Shown: positions 1 through 7,384 of the stretch, in pieces | Numbering within the stretch: the first letter of the stretch is position 1 | Layout: the number at the start of each line of letters is the position of its first letter | Assembly (NCBI GenBank): GCA_963601575.1 | Contig: CAVCFO010000012.1 | Span: forward strand, 1-48,984 | Source of the DNA: CAG-238 sp963601575 | Lineage (GTDB): Bacteria > Bacillota > Clostridia > Peptostreptococcales > Anaerovoracaceae | Length of the DNA: 48,984 nucleotides | Reading direction: 5' to 3' | Position numbers and translations under genes: made by a program | Notes under the pieces: generated by a model | What the model was told of the DNA's origin: nothing | The model's database searches: none | Seen by the model: the letters and a program-made list of their open reading frames with translations, nothing else

Positions 1-57
1 TCCTTAGCGCCGATGATACTTGGTGGGAAGCTGCCTGGGAAAGTAGGACGTTGCCGG
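1..57 (+). rRNA. rrf: 5S ribosomal RNA, 3' part only
   Basis: The opening bases match the 3' half of a bacterial 5S rRNA, with the typical GGGAAGCTGCCTGGGAAAGTAGG stretch broken here as TGGTGGGAAGCTGCC and AGTAGGACGTTGCCGG. A T-run at 58-65 follows and would serve as terminator. The 5' part lies before the window. It is directly followed by a tRNA cluster, a usual rRNA-operon arrangement in Firmicutes. Confidence 0.85.
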
Positions 58-66
58 TTTTTTTTA

Positions 67-141
67 GGCTCCATGGTCAAGCGGTCAAGACACCGCCCTT
101 TCACGGCGGTAACTCGGGTTCGATTCCCGATGGAGTCACCA
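67..141 (+). tRNA. tRNA-Glu (TTC)
   Basis: A full cloverleaf can be drawn. The acceptor GGCTCCA pairs with TGGAGTC with one G-T pair. The anticodon stem CCGCC/GGCGG encloses the loop CTTTCAC, so the anticodon is TTC. The T-arm contains GGTTCGATTCC and CCA is encoded at 139-141. The length is 75 nt. Confidence 0.97.
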
Positions 142-145
142 AAAG

Positions 146-171
146 AAAAGCTCACTTTGCGGTGAGCTTTT
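146..171 (+). terminator. Intrinsic terminator after tRNA-Glu
   Basis: A perfect 10-bp stem AAAAGCTCAC / GTGAGCTTTT has a 6-nt loop and ends in its own T-run. It separates tRNA-Glu from the next tRNA gene. Confidence 0.8.
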
Positions 172-192
172 CGTATAATATATAAAAGCTAT

Positions 193-267
193 GCGGAAGT
201 GGCTCAGGGGTAGAGCATCGCCTTGCCAAGGCGAGGGTCGCGAGTTCGAATCTCGTCTTCCGCTCCA
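193..267 (+). tRNA. tRNA-Gly (GCC)
   Basis: The acceptor GCGGAAG pairs with CTTCCGC. The anticodon stem TCGCC/GGCGA encloses the loop TTGCCAA, so the anticodon is GCC. The T-loop is GTTCGAATC and CCA is encoded at 265-267. The length is 75 nt. Confidence 0.97.
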
Positions 268-274
268 GCCATAT

Positions 275-357
275 GCGCGATTGGCGGAATTGGCAGACGC
301 ACTAGACTTAGGATCTAGCGGGTGACCGTGGGGGTTCAAGTCCCTCATCGCGCACCA
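275..357 (+). tRNA. tRNA-Leu (TAG)
   Basis: This class II tRNA has a long variable arm (GCGGGTGACCGT). The acceptor GCGCGAT pairs with ATCGCGC. The anticodon stem CTAGA/TCTAG encloses the loop CTTAGGA, so the anticodon is TAG. CCA is encoded at 355-357. It is the last recognisable host gene before the ICE genes, so its 3' end is a candidate attachment site. Confidence 0.97.
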
Positions 358-390
358 AGTAATGCGTCCATTTAGGATGCATGGCTGTGA

Positions 391-413
391 AACCCAGTCT
401 ATGACTGGGTTTT
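391..413 (+). terminator. Intrinsic terminator after tRNA-Leu
   Basis: A perfect 9-bp stem AACCCAGTC / GACTGGGTT has a 3-nt loop and a short T-run. It would end the rRNA-tRNA transcript. Confidence 0.8.
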
Positions 414-573
414 AGCGTTTTTTGACGACGAATTATCGCGTAAATGAATATACCGATTTAGGGATGCAAAACGGGTTTTTCTAAGATTTTCGAGATTTGA
501 ACTCCCACGAAATAGGCTCAGCCGAGAATCGGAAAGAAAATCAAGCAAAAAAATAAATATTTTTGAGAAGAAG

Positions 574-609
574 CAGATAGAAAAGTAACATTTTTTATCT
601 GTTTTTTTT
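574..609 (+). terminator. Terminator-like hairpin just upstream of the first ICE gene
   Basis: An 11-bp AT-rich stem CAGATAGAAAA / TTTTTTATCTG has a 6-nt loop and is followed by eight T. It ends only 72 bases before the likely start of the first ICE gene. No convincing -35/-10 pair is visible between them. The 414-573 stretch before it holds no gene that can be supported, only an imperfect 8-bp inverted repeat around 487-532. Confidence 0.6.
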
Positions 610-681
610 ATGCCATTTTGCAGATGTAAAAATGTAAAAATGGAGCAGCAGATAAAAACAACAGAGAAAGCAGGTGAGAAG

Positions 682-1497
682 ATGAAAGAAAAAGAAAAGC
701 CAGAGAAGACCACCGACATGGAAGGGGTGCGGCTGGTGGCGAAGGGGCTGCTAAGCAGCGAGATATACGATACCGAGTATGCGCCATTCATCATCAGTCA
801 TCCATTCGCAAACAGCGGCATCGTTTTTCTGCCCGGAAAAAACGGACAGGAAATGCTGGATATTACAAGTTCCGAGGAAAACCGCATGCGATGGAGAAAG
901 TATCTGGACAAGCACATCAATCAGGCAGAGTCGGTCTTTCAAATTTGTTGTATGATGAATAAACCTTACCTCCTTACATTTCTAAAATACGCTCAGCCTC
1001 ACATAGAGAAAAAAGAATTTGCGCAGCTTCTCGGTCTTTGCTGGATTCAAACAGAAGCCCCGAATCAAGATGCGAATGTATCTCAAAAGGAATTTGTGGA
1101 AATGTTTCAAAAGGCAAGTGCAGAGGATCTGATGAATCTTGACGAGCGCCGAAAGCTTGCGGAGCTTCCGGATGAACTTGAAATATACCGCGGCGTTACC
1201 GAAAAAAACCAAGAGAATATCCTGGCCATGTCATGGACGATGAAACAGGAAACTGCGGAATGGTTTGCAAAGCGTTTTGGAAGCAAGGGAAAGGTATACC
1301 GTGCAAAGGTTCGGAAAGAAGATATTCTTGCTCTTTTCAATGGGAGAAATGAATCTGAGGTCATCGTTGATCCGAAGAACCTAAAGGAGATTTCACTATG
1401 CGAACCGGCTATGACAGTTGCTGCTAAAACGGCAGCAGAAGAAAATCGATATAAAGAGATAGCGAATCAGGAAGGAGTGATGCAATATGATTTTTAG
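682..1497 (+). CDS. ADP-ribosyltransferase-like protein (R-S-E type), putative
   Basis: This is a 271-residue protein without signal peptide or membrane segment. The C-terminal half carries the three signatures of the R-S-E class of ADP-ribosyltransferase folds: YRGV (Arg about 170), SWTM (Ser about 184, the STS-like position), and ESEVIVDP (Glu 224 and 226, the ExE position). The family is known to transfer ADP-ribose from NAD to proteins or nucleic acids. The target here is unknown and activity is inferred only from the motifs. The N-terminal half is not recognised. Two earlier in-frame ATGs exist (610, 640), but only 682 has a clear Shine-Dalgarno (AGGTGAG). It is the first gene of the long operon-like run and overlaps the next gene by 11 bases. 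It could be a phage-type structural or self-defence ART relative rather than a toxin. Confidence 0.65.
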   Translation: MKEKEKPEKTTDMEGVRLVAKGLLSSEIYDTEYAPFIISHPFANSGIVFLPGKNGQEMLDITSSEENRMRWRKYLDKHINQAESVFQICCMMNKPYLLTFLKYAQPHIEKKEFAQLLGLCWIQTEAPNQDANVSQKEFVEMFQKASAEDLMNLDERRKLAELPDELEIYRGVTEKNQENILAMSWTMKQETAEWFAKRFGSKGKVYRAKVRKEDILALFNGRNESEVIVDPKNLKEISLCEPAMTVAAKTAAEENRYKEIANQEGVMQYDF

Positions 1498-1906
1498 CGA
1501 TGATCTGCATAGGCAGGTCTTTCATGAAGCGGCAAAAAAGCAAGAGGAAAAAAACTACGAGCTGCTTGCCGCCTTGTATCTTTTAACAGCCGATGAAAAA
1601 GTCTGGAAATGCGCAAAGGATAAAGTCCGAAAGGGGCAGATTTTCTTTGATGAAATCCGGCTGGGCAGTGTAAGCGAGGAAAGCTACTGCCTGTATGCGG
1701 CGGCAAAAGACATCTATCTTGGCAGCGGAAACATTCGGCTGCGGGATCTTGGAAATCGAAACATGATGAATCAAACGGTATATTCGCAGGTACTGACTGC
1801 AGTTTCCATCTGCAGATTCGGTCTTGCGGTTATCCGGATAGGAGAGACAAATGAGAAAAGATATTCAAAGACTGCGCGAGCAGTATCCAAAGGGAAGCAG
1901 AGTTGA
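1487..1906 (+). CDS. DUF6075-like small ICE protein
   Basis: This 139-residue soluble, mostly helical protein begins with a SDDLHRQVFHEAA segment. It resembles the DUF6075 family seen in clostridial conjugative elements, of unknown function. The start ATG is preceded by GAAGGAG with good spacing and lies inside the end of the ART-like gene, so the two are probably translationally coupled. Its own 3' end overlaps the next gene by about 56 bases. The family name is from memory of similar proteins and is moderately sure; no catalytic motif is visible. Confidence 0.6.
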   Translation: MIFSDDLHRQVFHEAAKKQEEKNYELLAALYLLTADEKVWKCAKDKVRKGQIFFDEIRLGSVSEESYCLYAAAKDIYLGSGNIRLRDLGNRNMMNQTVYSQVLTAVSICRFGLAVIRIGETNEKRYSKTARAVSKGKQS

Positions 1907-2123
1907 ATTATTAGAGTCTGTGACGGACCCGTATCATCCGCTGCCTGAGGGCAGCAAGGGCACCGTATGGGCGGTAGATGATGCCGGGCAGCTTCATATA
2001 AACTGGGACGAAGGCGGAAGCCTTGCGCTGATTTACGGAATTGACAGTTTTCGCAAAATCGGAAGCGTCGAGGAATGCGAAGCACGAACCGCTATGGAAG
2101 AAGGACTTTCGTTTGTGAAATAA
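1851..2123 (+). CDS. DUF4314 domain protein
   Basis: This 90-residue protein has the core PKGSRVELLES...LPEGSKGTVWAVDDAGQLHINWDEGGSLALIYGID (quoted here as landmarks: GSRVELLE, GSKGTVWAVDD, INWDEG). That is the pattern of the DUF4314 family, a small SH3-like beta-barrel found on conjugative elements and phages. Function is unknown. An AGGAGA ribosome binding site lies just before the ATG. The gene overlaps the preceding one and is followed 43 bases later by the cytosine methyltransferase. Confidence 0.75.
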   Translation: MRKDIQRLREQYPKGSRVELLESVTDPYHPLPEGSKGTVWAVDDAGQLHINWDEGGSLALIYGIDSFRKIGSVEECEARTAMEEGLSFVK

Positions 2124-2166
2124 AGAGTGGAGGTGAAGGAAAAAACAGAAATGCGGCGGATGCCGT

Positions 2167-3444
2167 ATGTGTATCAAATATTTTGACATGTTTGCAGGAA
2201 TCGGGGGATTTCGGTCGGGTCTTACAAGAGCCGGAGGATTTACTTGTATCGGATATTGTGAAAACGACAAATACGCGAAAAAAGCCTATGAGGCAATCTA
2301 TGATACGGAAGGAGAACATTTTTATGAAGATGCAAGAACGATACAGCCGGAAAACCTTCCGGATTTCGACCTTCTTTGCGGAGGATTCCCTTGCCAAGCT
2401 TTTTCGATTGCTGGAAAACGGGGCGGATTTCGTGACAGCAGAGGGACCCTATTTTTTGAGATTGCAAGAATTGCTCGGGTTAAGCGACCTGCATTTTTGT
2501 GTCTTGAGAATGTTCCCGGACTCCTGTCGCATGACAAAGGCAGGACATTTCAGACCATCCTTCATGCGCTTTATGAGCTGGGGTACGATGTCGCATGGCA
2601 GGTGCTTAACAGCAAGGATTTCGGTGTCCCCCAAGCAAGAAAGAGAGTGTATCTTATCGGATATCTTAGAGAGCGATGTCCCGGCGAAATACTTTCTTTC
2701 CGAGACACAAATGCGGCGGCTCCTGTGCAGCTCGTCGGCGGATGCGAAGGGAACCGTATCTATGCAGATAGCGGAACCGGGATCACTCTCACAAGCGGCG
2801 CCGGAGGCTTCGGGGGAAAAACAGGTCTCTACCAAATAGCTTTGCCGATTAAAGTCGCGACAAAAGAGGGCTTTCAAGAAGCCCATCCCGGTGACAGCAT
2901 CGACCTGGCCTATCCGAATCTCAATACAAGGCGCGGCAGAGTCGGAAAGCAGATTGCCCACACCGTCCTGCCAAGCGCTGCGCAGGGGTGTTTCTTTATC
3001 GACCTAAATGAGGATGCAAAGCTTACCGATCATGCAAGATGCATCACCACAAGGCAGGACAATGCATTCAGTCATCATAAGGCGGAAAAGTCCGGCGTCT
3101 TTGTGGAAAGCGAGGCGCCGCGTGCCGTGATCAGTCCTGCAAAGGAAAAGACGCGGCAAAACGGACGACGGATCAAAGAGCCGAATGAGCCGATGTTTAC
3201 GCTGACCGTTACCGACCGACATGGGATCATTCATCATGGGCGTGTACGGAAATTAACGCCGCTGGAGTGCTGGCGGCTGCAAGGCTTTACCGACGAGCAG
3301 TATGAAAAGGCAAAGAACGCAGGGATTCCCGAAAGCCAGTTATATAAGCTGGCGGGAAATGCCGTCAGTGTTCCGGTCATTACGGCGCTCGGCGAAAAGA
3401 TAAAAAGGATTTTTGAGGAAATGGAAAGGGAGGGACTAAGTTGA
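2167..3444 (+). CDS. dcm: DNA (cytosine-5-)-methyltransferase
   Basis: This 425-residue enzyme transfers a methyl group from S-adenosylmethionine to C5 of cytosine in DNA. Motif I is FDMFAGIGGFRSGL near the N-terminus (the SAM site). Motif IV is GGFPCQAFS with the catalytic Cys76. Motif VI is ENV at 114-116, and motif VIII is the QARKRVYLIG segment. The C-terminal PLECWRLQGF and GNAVSVPV motifs (IX and X) are also present, so it appears complete. The start lacks a strong Shine-Dalgarno close by; GGAGGTGAAGGA lies about 28 bases upstream. No restriction endonuclease gene is adjacent, which suggests an orphan methyltransferase that protects the element or regulates it. Its stop overlaps the TTG start of the next gene. 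Confidence 0.95.
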   Translation: MCIKYFDMFAGIGGFRSGLTRAGGFTCIGYCENDKYAKKAYEAIYDTEGEHFYEDARTIQPENLPDFDLLCGGFPCQAFSIAGKRGGFRDSRGTLFFEIARIARVKRPAFLCLENVPGLLSHDKGRTFQTILHALYELGYDVAWQVLNSKDFGVPQARKRVYLIGYLRERCPGEILSFRDTNAAAPVQLVGGCEGNRIYADSGTGITLTSGAGGFGGKTGLYQIALPIKVATKEGFQEAHPGDSIDLAYPNLNTRRGRVGKQIAHTVLPSAAQGCFFIDLNEDAKLTDHARCITTRQDNAFSHHKAEKSGVFVESEAPRAVISPAKEKTRQNGRRIKEPNEPMFTLTVTDRHGIIHHGRVRKLTPLECWRLQGFTDEQYEKAKNAGIPESQLYKLAGNAVSVPVITALGEKIKRIFEEMEREGLS

Positions 3445-3848
3445 GAACGAAAGAGAAAAGAGCGGCTTTGCAGGAAGAAAACCTGCTTGCGGTGGTGTTT
3501 GTCGAGCCGCATAAGAAGCCGGTCGTTAGAAAACTTCGCAATGAATATGAAGATATCAGCCGCGCCGTCGGCGGCTTGATTGAACACATCTACCAAGAGG
3601 AGGGGACGATTCTCGTGTCCAACGAGGAAAGTAAGAGTCTTGGCATGGATGGAAATCGGCGTCTAAACGACGGAAAAAGCATCCTCGCAGGCCCGTTCTT
3701 TGTGGTCGGAGACGACGGCGAGGATTATCGCTCGCTGACTGAAGCAGAAATCAAAAAGTACATGGAGTGCTTTGATGAAATCGAAGAAATCACACCGGAA
3801 GAGGTCGCAGGCGATATGTGGATGACAGTCACGACCTTTTCGTGGTAA
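3441..3848 (+). CDS. DUF3846 domain protein
   Basis: This 135-residue protein matches the DUF3846 pattern by eye: VVFVEPHKKPVVRKL, then ISRAVGGLIE, then GMDGNRRLNDGKSILAGPFFVVG. The family is common on Firmicute conjugative elements and has no known function. The start is TTG, overlapping the preceding TGA as TTGA, with a GGGAGGG ribosome binding site. That overlap implies translational coupling to the methyltransferase gene. Confidence 0.8.
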   Translation: MRTKEKRAALQEENLLAVVFVEPHKKPVVRKLRNEYEDISRAVGGLIEHIYQEEGTILVSNEESKSLGMDGNRRLNDGKSILAGPFFVVGDDGEDYRSLTEAEIKKYMECFDEIEEITPEEVAGDMWMTVTTFSW

Positions 3849-3894
3849 GGAAGGGGGAAAAACGAAAAAAGAAAAATAGAAATCCGGGATTCCT

Positions 3895-4848
3895 ATGAAA
3901 TCACCGATCAGCTGGGTTGGCAATAAAAGCAGCATCCTAAAAATTCTGTACGCGCTCTTTCCGTCTGAATACGAGCGCTACATTGAGCCGTTTGGCGGCT
4001 CCGGTGCGGTGCTGCTTGGAAAAGAAAGGCCGGACCGCTTTGAGGTCTTTAATGACTTTAACGGAAACCTTGTGAATCTGTACCGCTGCATGCGGGACCG
4101 CCCGCTGGCGTTCATCCGGGAGCTTGGCTTTCTGACACTGAATGCGCGCGAAGACTTTCACGAGCTGCGGAAGTTCCTGCAGAAAGAAGAAACCGAAAGC
4201 ACCTTTGCAGACGAGGAAAGAGGATTGACGCAGATTCTTCTTCCGGATATCACGGAGGAAGAACGAAGGCTGCTTCTGACGACAGGCGCAGGAGACTATG
4301 ACCTGAAACGGGCGGCGGCTTACCTTAAACTTCTTCGCTACAGCTACTGCAGCGGGGGCAAAAGTTTTGCAGGTGTGCCGTTTTCCATTCGGAGCCTGTT
4401 TGGCATCGTAGAGGACTTTGCAAAGAGGATGGACCGGGTGGTGATTGAAAATCAGGATTTTGCAGTTCTGATTCGACACTATGACCGGGAGAATGCGTTT
4501 GTTTACTGCGACCCGCCGTACTACACCAGCGAATATGTCTATGATATCGCCTTTCAAAATGAGGATCATATCAGGCTTTCGGAGACCCTCAAATCCATGC
4601 AGGGAAAATTCCTGCTATCGTACAATGACTGCCCGGAGATCCGCGCGCTATATAAGGAGTGCAACATTTTCGCATTCAGCCGGGTACATTCGATGGCGCA
4701 GCGCTACGAGGCAGGAAAGGAGTTTGGCGAGATTCTGATCGCAAACTATGACTTTTTCGAGCGGGAGCGGGAGCGGCCGCAGCAGGTGAGCCTGTTTGAT
4801 GAAAACTTGGATGAAGAAAAACGATTAAGGGAGAGGATTTTAAGATGA
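3895..4848 (+). CDS. dam: DNA adenine N6-methyltransferase (D12/Dam class)
   Basis: This 317-residue enzyme is of the Dam/D12 class, which methylates N6 of adenine in DNA. It shows ISWVGNKSSIL at the N-terminus, FGGSGAVLL (motif I, SAM binding, about 33-41) and CDPPYY (catalytic motif IV, 206-210). The domain order fits alpha-class enzymes. It is the second methyltransferase of the cluster and again has no nearby nuclease. Its last codon overlaps the ATG of the following gene (ATGA). The recognition sequence cannot be read from the gene. Confidence 0.93.
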   Translation: MKSPISWVGNKSSILKILYALFPSEYERYIEPFGGSGAVLLGKERPDRFEVFNDFNGNLVNLYRCMRDRPLAFIRELGFLTLNAREDFHELRKFLQKEETESTFADEERGLTQILLPDITEEERRLLLTTGAGDYDLKRAAAYLKLLRYSYCSGGKSFAGVPFSIRSLFGIVEDFAKRMDRVVIENQDFAVLIRHYDRENAFVYCDPPYYTSEYVYDIAFQNEDHIRLSETLKSMQGKFLLSYNDCPEIRALYKECNIFAFSRVHSMAQRYEAGKEFGEILIANYDFFERERERPQQVSLFDENLDEEKRLRERILR

Positions 4849-5078
4849 GAAAAAAAGAAGAAACGATGGAAGTTGTGATGCTGTGCGTGCCGACGGAAAT
4901 GCTAAAGGAAGCCGGCATCTGCGAGGGGGCTGTGCTGGAGATGTATGTCGATGGAAATGCCATCATCCTTCGAAGCGGAAACGACTTTGCGGATTTTGTC
5001 TGTGACAAAGACTGCACGGGCTGCCCGCTTTCCTGCGGCAGCTGTGAAAAGAAAGAAACGATGGAAAGGGGTGCGTAA
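4845..5078 (+). CDS. AbrB/MazE-like small protein with C-terminal cysteine cluster
   Basis: This 77-residue protein has an N-terminal half (VVMLCVPTEMLKEAGICEG then VLEMYVDGNAIILR) with the beta-hairpin pattern of AbrB/MazE/SpoVT swapped-hairpin DNA-binding domains. The C-terminus carries CDKDCTGCPLSCGSC, five cysteines in about 15 residues, which could bind a metal. The start overlaps the adenine methyltransferase stop. A regulatory role is inferred, and no toxin partner is visible beside it. Confidence 0.6.
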   Translation: MRKKEETMEVVMLCVPTEMLKEAGICEGAVLEMYVDGNAIILRSGNDFADFVCDKDCTGCPLSCGSCEKKETMERGA

Positions 5079-5119
5079 AGCCGTGTGCAAGAAACCAAAC
5101 GAAAAGGATGGCGGCACAC

Positions 5120-5470
5120 ATGAAAAAGAAGATCTATCTATCAGCGCCGCTTTCTGCGGGAAACTTAAAAACCCATATCGGCCGCTTTCTGCGCTATGCA
5201 GGCTATACGATGAAAGAGGGCGTGATTCCGGTCGCAGTCCATTTTTATGTGTTTGGAGAAACGGATGATCTGCAGGCGGACAGCGCTGCAAAGATCTCCT
5301 TTGAAGAACGCTTCAGCCTGATCTGGTTCTGCGATGAAATGTGGGTGTTCGGCCCGGTCATCACACAGGATATGGAGCGGGAAATCGAGTTTTGCGAAAA
5401 TCTCGGTGTGAAGATCCGGTACATTACCGAAAAAGAAGTCACAAAGAAGTTAGGGGAGAAAAAATCATGA
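5120..5470 (+). CDS. DUF4406/DUF7768-like protein (nucleoside deoxyribosyltransferase-like fold)
   Basis: The protein has 116 residues. The N-terminus KKIYLSAPLSAG and the middle FCDEMWVFGPVITQDMEREIEFC follow the pattern of DUF4406-like proteins, related to nucleoside 2-deoxyribosyltransferases. They occur widely on phages and ICEs, with unproven function. Start 5120 is preferred because the conserved core begins directly after it; an in-frame ATG at 5108 is the alternative. It overlaps the next gene by 4 bases. Confidence 0.7.
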   Translation: MKKKIYLSAPLSAGNLKTHIGRFLRYAGYTMKEGVIPVAVHFYVFGETDDLQADSAAKISFEERFSLIWFCDEMWVFGPVITQDMEREIEFCENLGVKIRYITEKEVTKKLGEKKS

Positions 5471-5793
5471 AGAAAAAACGAATGCTGATTCTGCTGATCT
5501 TGCTGGTGCTGCTGTTTTGCTTTGCGGAGAACGCTTATGCGGCAGGCGATGTGTCCTCTGCCATCCAGCAGACATGGAAAGCCGCGCAGACGCAGGTCAA
5601 ATCGGTGGTCGAAAATGTTGTGTTTCCGGTCATCGACATGATCCTTGCGGTACTGTTTTTTGTCAAATTATCCACTTCGTATTTTGAATATCGCAAGCAT
5701 GGACAGTTTGAATTGACGGCACCCTGCATCCTGTTTGCGTGTCTGCTCTTTACCCTGACCGCGCCGCTATATATCTGGAATATTCTCGGATAA
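5467..5793 (+). CDS. DUF3852 family conjugation protein
   Basis: This 108-residue membrane protein begins with a signal peptide (MKKKRMLILLILLVLLF, cleavage probable after NAYA). Two hydrophobic segments follow (VVFPVIDMILAVLFFVKL and CILFACLLFTLTAPLY). This matches DUF3852 proteins, which sit in front of the TrbL-like gene in Tn1549-like elements and resemble small VirB2-like subunits. The role in the transfer channel is inferred. The ATG overlaps the end of the preceding gene. Confidence 0.75.
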   Translation: MKKKRMLILLILLVLLFCFAENAYAAGDVSSAIQQTWKAAQTQVKSVVENVVFPVIDMILAVLFFVKLSTSYFEYRKHGQFELTAPCILFACLLFTLTAPLYIWNILG

Positions 5794-5869
5794 CTTGAAT
5801 CTTTCAGTAGACTTTCCCTGCAAAATACGGTATCCTGTGGCTAATCAAAAAAGAGAAAGGAAGAAGGCC

Positions 5870-6142
5870 ATGAATACCATGAAAAGAATTTTCAGCGAGG
5901 AGAGCCTGACCTGCGTGCCGAAAAGCAGGGCATACAAAAAGGCGCTCGCATCGCTCAGTGATGCCGCGCAGGATATCTCCGCACTCTTTGCGGGAAGCGA
6001 TGCAAACAGGCTCTTTGAGCGCTATCAGGATGCAAGCGCCGAGGTGCAGGAGCTGATCTGCACGGAAGCCTTTCGGCAGGGCTTTCATCTCGGCCGGGAA
6101 TTGCAGGAAGAAATAGCAGAATGGGAACGGGACTGCGAGTAG
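5870..6142 (+). CDS. DUF6809 family small protein
   Basis: The protein has 90 residues, is soluble and helical, with CVPKSRAYKKALASL and FEIYQDAS-like (LFERYQDASAEVQELI) stretches followed by FRQGFHLGREL. This is the pattern of DUF6809 proteins found among conjugation genes of Firmicute ICEs; function unknown. The ATG at 5870 has GAAAGGAAG upstream. An open frame extends to 5795 but that part lacks a ribosome binding site. Confidence 0.65.
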   Translation: MNTMKRIFSEESLTCVPKSRAYKKALASLSDAAQDISALFAGSDANRLFERYQDASAEVQELICTEAFRQGFHLGRELQEEIAEWERDCE

Positions 6143-6226
6143 GCAGTCTTTTTGTATGCAGGAAAAGAGGAAGCCCCTCTTTTTCTGTTTGAAAGATAAA
6201 GATAAAACAGGAAAAGGAGAGAGCAG

Positions 6227-7099
6227 ATGTTTGAGTGGATCGGGGATCAGATTGGGAAAATCATTTGGAACAATCTGCTGATGTGGCTGTATGAGACCAT
6301 CTATCAGGCAGCTGCAGATTTTTTTGCGATGATGGGAAATATGGGGGCAGAAATCTTTGACCTCTCGTGGGTCGCGGCTGTGGTGCAGCTTTTCAGCCTT
6401 TTTGGCTGGGCACTCTTTGGCACCGGCATGGTGGCGGCTGTGTTTGATGCGGCCATCGAATACCAGAACGGACGCGGCAATCTCAATATGACGGCACTGA
6501 ATGTGCTGAAAGGATTTTTTGCGGCAAGTCTGGTAGGTGTGCTTCCGATTGAGCTTTACCGGTTTTCCATCTCGCTGCAAAACACACTATCAGGCGAGCT
6601 TCTTGGGATCTTTGCAGAAGACGGAAGCGGCGGCTTTTCGGGAAAAGTCGTGCAGACCCTATCGGGAAACTTCCTGATCGAGGATCTCACAGAAGTGACC
6701 CTGCTTGCGGTACTGATTTTAATTGCCTTTGCCTATGCGATCACAAAGGTGTTTTTTCAAAATATCAAGCGCGGGGGCATCCTGCTTGTGCAGATCGCGG
6801 TCGGCTCGATGTATCTATTCAGTGTGCCACGCGGGTATACCGATGGCTTTATTCAGTGGACAAAGCAGGTGATCGCGCTGTGTCTGACGGCGTTTCTTCA
6901 GACCACGCTTTTGATGCTGGGGCTGATGACCTTTCCGGGGAATAAGATTATTGGCATCGGCATCATGCTTGCCGCAGGCGAAGTGCCGCGCATTGCCGGG
7001 CAGTTTGGAATGGATACCTCAGCGAAGATGAATCTGATGGGTGCGGCACACAGCGCGCAAAGCGCCATTTATTTAACACGCATGTTTGCACGACCATAA
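6227..7099 (+). CDS. TrbL/VirB6-like conjugal transfer membrane protein
   Basis: This 290-residue protein is highly hydrophobic with about five or six membrane segments, among them VAAVVQLFSLFGWALFGTG, LLAVLILIAFAYAI and LCLTAFLQTTLLMLG. The size, topology and place between DUF3852 and PrgI-like genes match the TrbL/VirB6-like channel component of Tn1549-family elements. It would act in the inner membrane as part of the type IV secretion channel. It starts after a GGAGAGAGC ribosome binding site. Confidence 0.85.
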   Translation: MFEWIGDQIGKIIWNNLLMWLYETIYQAAADFFAMMGNMGAEIFDLSWVAAVVQLFSLFGWALFGTGMVAAVFDAAIEYQNGRGNLNMTALNVLKGFFAASLVGVLPIELYRFSISLQNTLSGELLGIFAEDGSGGFSGKVVQTLSGNFLIEDLTEVTLLAVLILIAFAYAITKVFFQNIKRGGILLVQIAVGSMYLFSVPRGYTDGFIQWTKQVIALCLTAFLQTTLLMLGLMTFPGNKIIGIGIMLAAGEVPRIAGQFGMDTSAKMNLMGAAHSAQSAIYLTRMFARP

Positions 7100-7115
7100 C
7101 GAGAGGGGGAAAGCT

Positions 7116-7379
7116 ATGAACCGTATTTACCTATATCCCAAAAACTTAAAAGAAAAGGCAAACCTTTGGCTGTGGAGCCTGCGGGATTTTGCCATTTTAA
7201 GCGTGGCGCTTCTTTTTTCTGCACTCGCGCTGGCAAAGCTCGGAATTTTGCTTCCGCTTGGGATCAGCCTTGGTTTTGCGTTTCTGACCATTCGCCTTTC
7301 CGCATACACCGTGCTTGAGTATCTTTCATGGTGCATGCGGTTTTTTGCTACCGGACAGCAGCGCTATGACTGGAGGTGA
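7116..7379 (+). CDS. PrgI/VirB3-like conjugal transfer protein
   Basis: This 87-residue protein begins RIYLYPKNLKEKANLWLW and has two membrane segments (FAILSVALLFSALAL and LLPLGISLGFAFLTI). This is the PrgI/VirB3-like architecture normally placed directly before VirB4. The ATG at 7116 has GAGAGGGGG upstream. It is preceded by the TrbL-like gene and followed by the split VirB4. Confidence 0.8.
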   Translation: MNRIYLYPKNLKEKANLWLWSLRDFAILSVALLFSALALAKLGILLPLGISLGFAFLTIRLSAYTVLEYLSWCMRFFATGQQRYDWR

Positions 7380-7384
7380 GGGAC

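Noticed and set aside
487..532. tRNA-like stretch on the minus strand (GGGAGTTCAAATC)
   Set aside because: Only three base pairs of a T-stem form and no acceptor or anticodon arm can be drawn, so it is not a tRNA or a clear attL remnant.
399..794. Open frame on the minus strand opposite the first ICE gene
   Set aside because: No ribosome binding site. It runs through the terminators and opposite the ART-like gene, and its composition is that of a shadow frame.
2167..4848. Complete restriction-modification system
   Set aside because: Two methyltransferases are present but no neighbouring gene shows nuclease motifs.
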